From Bacteroidetes bacterium HGW-Bacteroidetes-12 (GTDB lineage Bacteria; Bacteroidota; Bacteroidia; Flavobacteriales_E; Vicingaceae), in contig PHDR01000230.1 in the NCBI GenBank assembly GCA_002841035.1, positions 1 to 5,056 of the forward strand: DNA of 5,056 nucleotides, written 5' to 3'. Of this stretch, positions 1 to 5,056 are shown in pieces. Each line of letters starts with the position of its first letter. Position 1 is the stretch's first letter. Both the position numbers and the translations under genes were made by a program. The notes beneath the pieces are model-generated. The model did no database searches. It was not told the DNA's origin and saw only the letters and a list, made by a program, of their open reading frames with translations.

Positions 1-807
1 AGCTATAAATTGTTAATTGCTGGGATAGGCTATTCAATTAGCTCAAACATTTACCCAATGGTAATTGGAAAAGTTTTTACACTTGGGGATGTTGGTTTTT
101 TTAATAGAGCTAAAGGACTCAAAGATTTACCAGTATTAATGTTTACTGGTATCATACAGCAGGTTACATTACCAACATTTTCAAACATTCAGGAAGAAAC
201 TACTCGTTTTTTCAATGCATATCGTAAAGCGATTAAAACTTCATTGTTTTTAGTATTATTACCACTACTCGTTTTTATTGTTAGCGCAGAACCATTAGTT
301 GAGCTTTTGCTCACTTCAAAGTGGTTGCCTGCAGCTTATATGTTGAGAATTATTGCAATAGGAAGTATCTTTTACCCGGTAAGTGCTCTTAATATTAATA
401 TTATTGGGATTAAAGGTCGTTCAGATTACGTAATGATACTCCAGTTTATTAAAGACGGCTTTATATTTGCAGGGGCCTTAATTGGTCTTGTTTTCGGCAT
501 AGATGGTTTGCTCTGGAGCATGGCGATTACAGGAAATATAGGTTTCTTAATTAATATTTATTTTACTTCTAAGGTTATTAAATATCCCATAAAAAATCAA
601 CTTAGAGATTTATTTCCTGTAATTATGTTAGCTTCACTGGCAGGAATTATTTCATATGTATCAACATTATTAATATTTGGCAGCAATCTTTTTCTAATTA
701 TTGTTCAAACATCCTTAATAGGAGTTCTTTACATAGGTATAGCATGGTTGTTTAATCTGCCAGAGTTAAAAAGTTCAGTTGAACTCATTAAAAAAATGAT
801 AAAGTGA
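1..807 (+). CDS. WzxC-like polysaccharide flippase, C-terminal part (5' truncated)
   Basis: This is a multi-pass inner-membrane protein of the MOP/MATE superfamily, WzxC/RfbX-like, which would flip lipid-linked sugar repeat units to the periplasmic face. The frame is already open at base 1, so the gene starts upstream. The TTG at 10 is not a credible start. The visible 268 residues correspond to roughly the C-terminal half of a family member of about 480 residues. Recognisable blocks are a GFFNRAK stretch at about residues 32-38, LPTFSNIQ at about 57-64, SKWLPAAYMLR at about 106-116 and a GRSD loop at about 139-142, which resemble conserved positions of WzxC-type flippases. Hydrophobic membrane segments lie near 82-96, 113-133, 151-166, 170-187, 205-225 and 229-249, and the tail is basic (KKMIK). 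The stop TGA overlaps the GTG start of the aminotransferase by 4 bases. The substrate cannot be read from the sequence. Confidence 0.88.
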   Translation, partial: SYKLLIAGIGYSISSNIYPMVIGKVFTLGDVGFFNRAKGLKDLPVLMFTGIIQQVTLPTFSNIQEETTRFFNAYRKAIKTSLFLVLLPLLVFIVSAEPLVELLLTSKWLPAAYMLRIIAIGSIFYPVSALNINIIGIKGRSDYVMILQFIKDGFIFAGALIGLVFGIDGLLWSMAITGNIGFLINIYFTSKVIKYPIKNQLRDLFPVIMLASLAGIISYVSTLLIFGSNLFLIIVQTSLIGVLYIGIAWLFNLPELKSSVELIKKMIK

Positions 808-1922
808 CAGAAGAAAATAAAAGTAATATTTATGTTACCCAGCCCTTTTTGCCCGATTTAAAAGAATTTATTCCTTATTTAGAGCAAATTTGGAAAAACA
901 AAATACTCACAAACAATGGTCCATTTCATCAACAGCTTGAGGATGAATTATGCAAATATCTTGGAGTAAAATACATTTCATTATTCTCTAATGGCACACT
1001 GGCTTTAATAACAGCACTGCAGGCACTTAAAATTACAGGAGAGGTTATTACAACACCATTCAGCTTTGTGGCAACAACACATGCCCTTTGGTGGAATAAC
1101 ATTAAACCAGTATTTGTTGATATTGAGCCAAACACATTTACACTTGATCCAGATAAAATTGAGGCAGCAATAACCCCCAGTACTACTGCAATTTTACCTG
1201 TACATGTGTATGGAAATCCTTGTTATGTTGATGAGATTGAGAAAATAGCAAAAAAGCACTCCCTAAAAGTCATTTACGATGCCGCTCATACTTTTGGAGC
1301 ACAATTAAAAGGCCATAGCCTTTGTAGTTTTGGCGACTTATCAATCCTTAGTTTTCACGCAACTAAGGTTTTTAATACATTTGAGGGTGGAGCTATTGTT
1401 TGCCACAACCAGAAAATGAAGCACCATATTGATAACTTAAAAAACTTTGGTTTTCGTGGCGAAACGGTTGTTGAGGAACCCGGAATTAACGCAAAAATGA
1501 ACGAAGTTCAGGCGGCAATGGGTTTACTCCAATTAAAGCATGTTGATTGTGTAATAGATAGGAGAAAATGGGTAACAACAGAGTACAGAAAACGTTTGAA
1601 AAATATAAAGGGAATTACTTTTTTAGAAGAGATTAAGGACGTTAACCATTGCTATTCATACTTCCCAATATTAGTTGATTCTCACAAATATGGAATAACT
1701 CGAGATGAATTATATCAAAAGTTAATGAACAAAAATATTTTTTCCAGAAGATACTTTTTTCCCCTTATCAGCCAATTTCCTTCATATAAGCATTTAGAAT
1801 CAGCTCAGGCAGAGAATTTACCTATTGCTGAAAAGGTGGCAAATGAAGTACTTTGTCTCCCTATTTATAGTGAAATGAAAGTTGGAGAACTAGAAAGAAT
1901 AGTTGAAATATTAGTTAAGTAA
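804..1922 (+). CDS. vioA: DegT/DnrJ/EryC1/StrS-family sugar-nucleotide 4-aminotransferase, VioA/DesI-like
   Basis: This is a cytosolic PLP-dependent aminotransferase of 372 residues, the usual family length. It most likely converts dTDP-4-keto-6-deoxy-glucose to dTDP-4-amino-4,6-dideoxy-glucose (Qui4N, viosamine) with glutamate as amino donor. Seen in the sequence: an N-terminal VTQPFLP and TNNGPFHQQLE region (about 11-46), NGT at 63-65 for cofactor contact, Asp159 in YDAAH to bind the PLP ring nitrogen, and SFHATK at 183-188 with Lys188 as the Schiff-base lysine, followed by VFNTFEGGAI. NEVQAAMG is at 233-240. From memory of the family, SFHATK followed by EGG resembles VioA and DesI rather than the FYPGKNLG form of 3-aminotransferases such as FdtB/QdtB. 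The GTG at 804 overlaps the flippase stop, fits the family N-terminus and needs no leader. The next gene, an N-acyltransferase, supports an amino-sugar role. The exact sugar and nucleotide are inferred. Confidence 0.88.
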   Translation: MTEENKSNIYVTQPFLPDLKEFIPYLEQIWKNKILTNNGPFHQQLEDELCKYLGVKYISLFSNGTLALITALQALKITGEVITTPFSFVATTHALWWNNIKPVFVDIEPNTFTLDPDKIEAAITPSTTAILPVHVYGNPCYVDEIEKIAKKHSLKVIYDAAHTFGAQLKGHSLCSFGDLSILSFHATKVFNTFEGGAIVCHNQKMKHHIDNLKNFGFRGETVVEEPGINAKMNEVQAAMGLLQLKHVDCVIDRRKWVTTEYRKRLKNIKGITFLEEIKDVNHCYSYFPILVDSHKYGITRDELYQKLMNKNIFSRRYFFPLISQFPSYKHLESAQAENLPIAEKVANEVLCLPIYSEMKVGELERIVEILVK

Positions 1923-1925
1923 GTT

Positions 1926-2591
1926 ATGAAAAACATTGTGCTTTTTGGTGGGGGTACTCATTTATCATATTGTATCGATATCATTGAAAAGGAAAATAAA
2001 TATAAGATTGTTGGTATTACCGATCCAAATCACGAGAAGGGGGTAAGTTTATTTGGATACAAAGTAATAGGCCAACAGGAGAATATTAAAGAGTTAATTA
2101 ATGAATATAAGATTGATTCTGGTATAATTACTATAGGAGATAATTGGACGCGAAAAATTGTTTATGACAAAATTGTCGAAATTGTACCTGACTTTGACTT
2201 TGTTTCTACAATTCACCCGTCAGTTGTTATTGGGAAAAATGTTACTATTGGGAAAGGGACTGTTATTATGGCTGGATGTATAATTAGCCCAAATGTTAAA
2301 ATTGGAGAGTTTTGTTTTTTTGCTACTGGTGCAATTCTTGAACACGATAGTTTTATGGATGACTTTTCTAGTTTGTCAGCTGGATCTGTTACAGGAGGAA
2401 AAGTGAAAATTGGAAAATTTTCTGCAATCACATTAGGTGTTACTATTTTTGATAGGATTGAAATTGGTGAACATTCAGTTATCGGAAGTGGCTCGCTTGT
2501 GACAAAAGATGTCCCAAGCTATGTGCTTGCATACGGTAGTCCTGCCAAAATAATTAGAAAAAGAGAAGCAGGGGAAAAGTACTTAAAATAA
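1926..2591 (+). CDS. PglD/NeuD/VioB-like sugar O/N-acyltransferase with left-handed beta-helix
   Basis: This 221-residue enzyme probably acylates (typically acetylates, from acetyl-CoA) the 4-amino group of the sugar nucleotide made by the preceding aminotransferase. Two domains are visible. The N-terminal part is a PglD_N-type alpha/beta domain of about 90 residues, with a glycine turn GGGTHLS at 8-14 (many relatives have GAGGH) that binds the sugar nucleotide. From about 97 to 195 there are hexapeptide repeats of the left-handed beta-helix, such as VVIGKN, VTIGKG, VKIGEF, VKIGKF and IEIGEH. His140 in the EHDS motif aligns with the catalytic base of PglD. The C-terminal YGSPAKIIRK (203-212) is the usual acyl-CoA-binding tail. 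The start ATG lies 3 bases after the aminotransferase stop, and the stop abuts the next ATG. The acyl group cannot be told from sequence; acetyl is most likely, though VioB-like enzymes are one of several alternatives. Confidence 0.87.
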   Translation: MKNIVLFGGGTHLSYCIDIIEKENKYKIVGITDPNHEKGVSLFGYKVIGQQENIKELINEYKIDSGIITIGDNWTRKIVYDKIVEIVPDFDFVSTIHPSVVIGKNVTIGKGTVIMAGCIISPNVKIGEFCFFATGAILEHDSFMDDFSSLSAGSVTGGKVKIGKFSAITLGVTIFDRIEIGEHSVIGSGSLVTKDVPSYVLAYGSPAKIIRKREAGEKYLK

Positions 2592-3566
2592 ATGGAAGAA
2601 AACACAACACTTCTTAGTGTATGCATGATTACTTTTAATCATGAAAATTATTTAAAAACAGCCATAAATAGCATAGTTACTCAGAATGTTGATTTTAACT
2701 TCGAACTAATTATAGGTGCTGATAATCCATCAGAAAAAGTACTTAGTATTTGTAATGAGTTTTTTCATTTAGAAAACCCGAATGTAATTCTACTAGACTC
2801 AAAGGAACAACATGGAATGATTAATAATTTTTTTAGAACTATCAACGCATGTTCGGGTAAATACATTACAATTTGCGAAGGAGATGACTACTGGACAGAC
2901 CCATATAAACTTCAAAAACAGGTTGATTTTCTAGAAATGAATCCTGAATATGGGATGATAGCATCAGATATAAACTTAATTAATGAGAAAGGGGATGCTA
3001 TTCCAGACAATGCAATGGTTTTACTACAGCGCGAAAAAAGAAAACCAGAACCCAATGTTTTTGATTTACTTCAAATAAATACCATAAATACCCTAACTAC
3101 ATGTATTAGGGCTGAATTAATAAAAGAGTTGACAAGAACTGCACAGGAAAATGGTTTATGGTTTGTGTATGATTACTGGTTTTGGCTAAACTCTTCGCTT
3201 GACAATAGAATTAAATTATTATATGATAAAACCGCCTCCTACCGTGTACACAATGAAGGCATAAGCCGAAAAAAGGGTTTTTTAGACACTCGAAAACACT
3301 TAATACACTTTGATATTGTTAAAAAAATTTATCATGACCCAAAGTTTTCAAATATTAATAAAAACAACTGGCAGATATTGGCCAAAATCTATTATAATTT
3401 ATTTAGTTCGCCCCATTTAAAGATAAACAATAAGTTAACTCTTATGGGTTACTTAATGGCAAGGCCAAGCCTGTTTGTTTCATTCTTTAGTTTCTTTTTC
3501 GGTTTAATAATCGGTAAGCTAAAAGGGGGAAAAAACAAAAAGACCAACAACCCCGAAGTTGAGTAA
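2592..3566 (+). CDS. Family 2 glycosyltransferase (GT-A fold)
   Basis: This 324-residue cytosolic or membrane-associated glycosyltransferase would add one sugar to the lipid-linked repeat unit. The GT2 fold begins at LLSVCMITFNHENYLKTAI (about 7-25). CEGDDYW at 95-101 contains the metal- and nucleotide-binding DxD-type motif and is followed by TDPYKLQKQVDFLE, a signature of a common Bacteroidota GT2 subgroup. The YDYWFWLN segment at 193-200 is where the catalytic-base region is expected, and YRVHNEG is at 217-223. The first nucleotide-binding loop, IGADNPSEK at 41-49, is shorter and less canonical than the usual IGxDxSTDxT form, although Asp44 is kept. A hydrophobic stretch at 294-308 followed by lysines may anchor it to the membrane. 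The ATG immediately follows the acyltransferase stop with no gap, which implies translational coupling. Donor, acceptor and linkage are unknown. Its position after the amino-sugar pair makes a Qui4NAc-type donor possible but unproven. Confidence 0.88.
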   Translation: MEENTTLLSVCMITFNHENYLKTAINSIVTQNVDFNFELIIGADNPSEKVLSICNEFFHLENPNVILLDSKEQHGMINNFFRTINACSGKYITICEGDDYWTDPYKLQKQVDFLEMNPEYGMIASDINLINEKGDAIPDNAMVLLQREKRKPEPNVFDLLQINTINTLTTCIRAELIKELTRTAQENGLWFVYDYWFWLNSSLDNRIKLLYDKTASYRVHNEGISRKKGFLDTRKHLIHFDIVKKIYHDPKFSNINKNNWQILAKIYYNLFSSPHLKINNKLTLMGYLMARPSLFVSFFSFFFGLIIGKLKGGKNKKTNNPEVE

Positions 3567-3632
3567 AAAAGTATAAAACCAATCACCCAATCAATTCCAT
3601 TATAACCGTATTTTTCTCAATCATTCAACCGA

Positions 3633-3652
3633 TCTCGTCAGTAATGACGAGA
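3633..3652. repeat. Perfect inverted repeat: 8-bp stem, 4-base loop
   Basis: TCTCGTCA at 3633-3640 and TGACGAGA at 3645-3652 are exact reverse complements around a GTAA loop. The hairpin is not followed by a T-run on either strand, so it does not look like an intrinsic terminator. The ATG at 3644, the first in the long open frame, lies across its loop and right arm and would be occluded if the RNA folded. It could be part of a dispersed palindromic repeat or a transcript-stabilising hairpin; its role is unknown. Confidence 0.75.
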
Positions 3653-3704
3653 GAATTCAGCGTAGCTAATCATCCAATCAAAACCCACATAATCCTACAT
3701 TTTC

Positions 3705-3736
3705 CAATCAGTCAATCAGTTAATCAGTCAATCAGT
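3705..3736 (+). repeat. Tandem 8-bp repeat array, four units of CAATCAGT
   Basis: Four contiguous 8-base units occupy 3705-3712, 3713-3720, 3721-3728 and 3729-3736. Units 1, 2 and 4 are CAATCAGT and unit 3 is TAATCAGT. A partial fifth unit (CAA) follows at 3737-3739. The unit length is not a multiple of three, so gain or loss of one unit by strand slippage would shift any frame translated through it. The array lies 70 bases before the chosen start of the next glycosyltransferase, so it could also change leader length or spacing. Confidence 0.85.
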
Positions 3737-3740
3737 CAAC

Positions 3741-3781
3741 CTTGCCTCGCCCTGTCTGCCGACAGGCAGGCGGTAGGCAGG
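3741..3781. repeat. G/C-rich imperfect hairpin element
   Basis: A 41-base G/C-rich island lies in AT-rich surroundings. It can fold as one bulged hairpin. CTGTC (3752-3756) pairs with GACAG (3761-3765) around a TGCC loop. CGCC (3748-3751) pairs with GGCG (3769-3772). TGCCT (3743-3747) pairs with AGGCA (3775-3779), with one further G-U and one C-G pair outside. The unpaired bulges are 3766-3768 and 3773-3774. AGGCAGG occurs twice directly, at 3764-3770 and 3775-3781. Short palindromes built from CCTGCC/GGCAGG are, from memory, seen as dispersed intergenic repeats in some Bacteroidota genomes; membership is inferred. No T-run follows, so a terminator is unlikely. Confidence 0.7.
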
Positions 3782-3805
3782 TCATCCAATCAATCATTTT
3801 TTAAT

Positions 3806-4741
3806 ATGCTCATAGTAATTACCATTAACTACAACCTCCACCAACACACCATCCCATGTGTAAATTCGGTTTTAGAGTCCGATTATAAGAACTTTAAAGT
3901 TTTTTTGGTTGATAATGGCTCTAGGGCAGATGATTATAATGAATTGGTTAAGAAATTCTCTCATGATAATAGAGTTAGTATACTGCGTATTGAAAAGAAT
4001 AGAGGTTATGTTGGTGGAGTTAACTTTGGATTAGAGGCTGCAAAGGAGCACAACCCCAATTATTTCATGGTAATGAATAACGACACAATTATTGATAAAT
4101 TTGCAATAAGCGAACTGGTTGCTGCTGCTAAAAGATATAGCAATAGAGCCATTGTGTCGGGCAAAGTATACTATCACGATCATCCTGATGTGCTTCAGCA
4201 TACGGGAGTAGTCTTTTCCGATCCTCGCTACTGTGCAACAACCTATCCAGGAAGAAATGAGAAGGATATAGGGCAGCATGATATTGAGTTGGAAAGGGAT
4301 TCGCTCGACGATGTTTTTTGGTTAATCCCATCAGATGTGTTTAATGAAGTTGGCTACTACAGCCATTTTTTTTATCTCTATGCCGAGCAGGGAGATTATG
4401 CCCAAAGGGCAAGACGATTGGGGTTTAAGTTAATATATAACCCCAAAGCAAAATTATGGCACAAAGAAAGTTTAACAACTGGCGGTGGCAATCCTAAGGC
4501 ATTGCCAATTCAATATTGGACTGGTAAAAGTTATGTTGTTTTTATTGTTCGTAATTTAAAATTTAAGTATTTTATTAAAGCATTGCTTGTTCGCTACTTT
4601 AAAACCACTTACAGACTCTTTTTTGGAGATGTTATTAATAGAAAGGCTGCTTTTGCTCACCTTAGAGGTGTAAACTCAGGTATTGCTTGGATTTTTCATA
4701 GAAAACCCGATACAGGGTATAACCCATACATAAAAAGATAG
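3806..4741 (+). CDS. Family 2 glycosyltransferase, rhamnosyltransferase-like (WbbL type)
   Basis: This 311-residue glycosyltransferase would add a sugar to the lipid-linked repeat unit at the cytosolic membrane face. I place the start at ATG 3806 because the GT2 fold begins at once, with LIVITINYN at residues 2-10. The open frame runs further upstream, with an ATG at 3644, but that adds 54 low-complexity residues encoded by repeats. Motifs seen are VDNGS at 35-39, NRGYVGGVNFG at 65-75, NND at 91-93 (the DxD-equivalent), YAEQGD at 192-197 where many relatives carry an acidic ExxD base region, QRARRLGFK at 200-208 and a WHK at 218-220. This order matches WbbL/rhamnosyltransferase-like GT2 enzymes, but the donor need not be rhamnose. 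The C-terminal third is basic and aromatic (FKYFIKALLVRYFKTTYRLFF, interrupted here at about 253-273), consistent with membrane association. The preceding spacer separates it from the tightly coupled upstream genes, so it may be expressed somewhat independently. Confidence 0.87.
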   Translation: MLIVITINYNLHQHTIPCVNSVLESDYKNFKVFLVDNGSRADDYNELVKKFSHDNRVSILRIEKNRGYVGGVNFGLEAAKEHNPNYFMVMNNDTIIDKFAISELVAAAKRYSNRAIVSGKVYYHDHPDVLQHTGVVFSDPRYCATTYPGRNEKDIGQHDIELERDSLDDVFWLIPSDVFNEVGYYSHFFYLYAEQGDYAQRARRLGFKLIYNPKAKLWHKESLTTGGGNPKALPIQYWTGKSYVVFIVRNLKFKYFIKALLVRYFKTTYRLFFGDVINRKAAFAHLRGVNSGIAWIFHRKPDTGYNPYIKR

Positions 4742-4759
4742 ATTTTCAATTATCAGTAA

Positions 4760-5056
4760 ATGTTTAAAACAAACCTTCTTAATGAAAAAGGGAGCCTGTT
4801 TAACCAAACACCATTTGGCACTTTAGTCAAGATATTTCTTTTGTTGTGGTTAGGAGGCTTTTTTGTTTATGGAGTTGATAGTCAGATTGCCAGAACATTT
4901 TATTTTTCTTTGGTATTCATAATGTTCTTGTATTCAAAAAACAATTTGTTCTGGCTAGCATTTTTTTGGATTATGATTTTAAACCCTTGGGGATTATTCT
5001 ATTACAGATGGAATTCATGGATTCTCCCACTAACCCCAACAGTTGGTATAGACTAT
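4760..5056 (+). CDS. Multi-pass membrane protein, N-terminal part; possibly O-antigen polymerase (Wzy)-like
   Basis: From ATG 4760 the frame stays open for 99 codons to the end of the window, so the gene is truncated at its 3' end by the window edge. The start is 18 bases after the preceding stop, with an A/T-rich leader and no Shine-Dalgarno motif, like its neighbours. The visible protein has a short polar N-terminus (about 1-19). Hydrophobic segments follow at about 20-38 (containing KIFLLLWLGGFFVYG), 46-58 and 62-80, with aromatic residues near the ends (NPWGLFYYRW at 75-84). This is the layout of a polytopic inner-membrane protein. In a Wzx-type locus with glycosyltransferases, the missing partner is the O-antigen/capsule polymerase or a ligase-like protein, which typically diverges beyond recognition. 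That role is inferred from context and hydrophobicity only; no family motif is visible in this fragment. An acyltransferase or other membrane enzyme is an alternative. Confidence 0.72.
   Translation, partial: MFKTNLLNEKGSLFNQTPFGTLVKIFLLLWLGGFFVYGVDSQIARTFYFSLVFIMFLYSKNNLFWLAFFWIMILNPWGLFYYRWNSWILPLTPTVGIDY

Larger units (their letters stand above)
3567..3805. other. Repeat-bearing spacer inside the polysaccharide locus
   Basis: This 239-base stretch holds no gene that I accept. It is rich in A, C and T and poor in G on the + strand, apart from the element at 3741-3781. AATCA occurs eleven times on the + strand (starting at 3581, 3589, 3619, 3668, 3676, 3706, 3714, 3722, 3730, 3788 and 3792), and I see no TGATT, so the repeats have one orientation. 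CATCCAATCA occurs exactly twice, at 3671-3680 and 3783-3792. The frame of the downstream glycosyltransferase has no stop from 3563 onward, but the resulting peptide is low-complexity (Ser/Gln/Asn-rich) and unlike any GT2 N-terminus. I see no convincing promoter and no hairpin plus T-run terminator. It may be a dispersed intergenic repeat of the host genome. Confidence 0.8.

Noticed and set aside
10..12. TTG start for the flippase fragment
   Set aside because: The frame is open to base 1 and the protein begins in the middle of a membrane domain, so the gene clearly continues upstream.
929..1135. Minus-strand open frame of 68 codons
   Set aside because: It lies entirely within the aminotransferase gene, has no recognisable motif and reads as a shadow of the real frame.
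2213..2431. Minus-strand open frame of 72 codons
   Set aside because: It is antisense to the hexapeptide-repeat part of the acyltransferase. Its Ile/Pro/Phe pattern mirrors that repeat and not an independent protein.
3633..3652. Intrinsic terminator after the first glycosyltransferase
   Set aside because: The stem is perfect, but no run of T follows on either strand and the stem is not particularly G/C-rich.
3705..3736. CRISPR-like array
   Set aside because: The units are only 8 bases long and directly adjacent with no spacers, so this is a simple tandem repeat.
3644..3805. N-terminal extension of the second glycosyltransferase from the ATG at 3644
   Set aside because: The 54 extra residues are encoded by direct repeats and hairpins, are low in complexity, and precede a complete GT2 start (LIVITINYN). 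The 3644 ATG also sits within a hairpin.
4031..4331. Two overlapping minus-strand open frames (4031-4279 and 4128-4331)
   Set aside because: Both are antisense to the conserved core of the second glycosyltransferase and overlap each other, with no domain signal.

Overview
The window is a stretch of a cell-surface polysaccharide (O-antigen or capsule type) biosynthesis locus. All genes lie on the + strand. The likely host is a member of the Bacteroidota. This is inferred from AT-rich coding sequence, A/T-rich leaders without a clear Shine-Dalgarno motif before any start, tightly packed genes, and protein motifs of the kind common in that phylum. No rRNA, tRNA or housekeeping gene is present to confirm it.

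Bases 1-3566 hold a compact four-gene block. It contains the C-terminal part of a WzxC-like flippase (1-807), a VioA/DesI-like sugar-nucleotide 4-aminotransferase (804-1922), a PglD/NeuD/VioB-like left-handed beta-helix N-acyltransferase (1926-2591) and a family 2 glycosyltransferase (2592-3566). The junctions are a 4-base GTGA overlap, a 3-base gap and a 0-base gap, so translational coupling in one operon is likely. The aminotransferase and acyltransferase together would make an N-acylated 4-amino-4,6-dideoxyhexose nucleotide, most plausibly dTDP-Qui4N with an acyl group. The enzymes supplying the 4-keto-6-deoxy precursor are not in the window.

Bases 3567-3805 are a non-coding spacer unlike its surroundings. 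It is poor in G on the + strand outside one small element. It carries many AATCA motifs in a single orientation, a perfect 8-bp hairpin, an array of four 8-bp tandem units and a G/C-rich imperfect hairpin. The reading frame of the next gene happens to stay open through the whole spacer.

Bases 3806-4741 encode a second family 2 glycosyltransferase of the rhamnosyltransferase-like (WbbL-like) type. Its true start is placed at 3806, inside a longer open frame. Bases 4760-5056 begin a hydrophobic protein that runs off the end. It is probably the polymerase or another multi-pass membrane component of the same locus.

Together the genes would make an activated amino sugar, transfer it and other sugars onto a lipid-linked repeat unit, and export (and perhaps polymerise) that unit by a Wzx/Wzy-type route. 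I see a recognisable type of locus rather than a new system. The repeat-bearing spacer is the least explained part.
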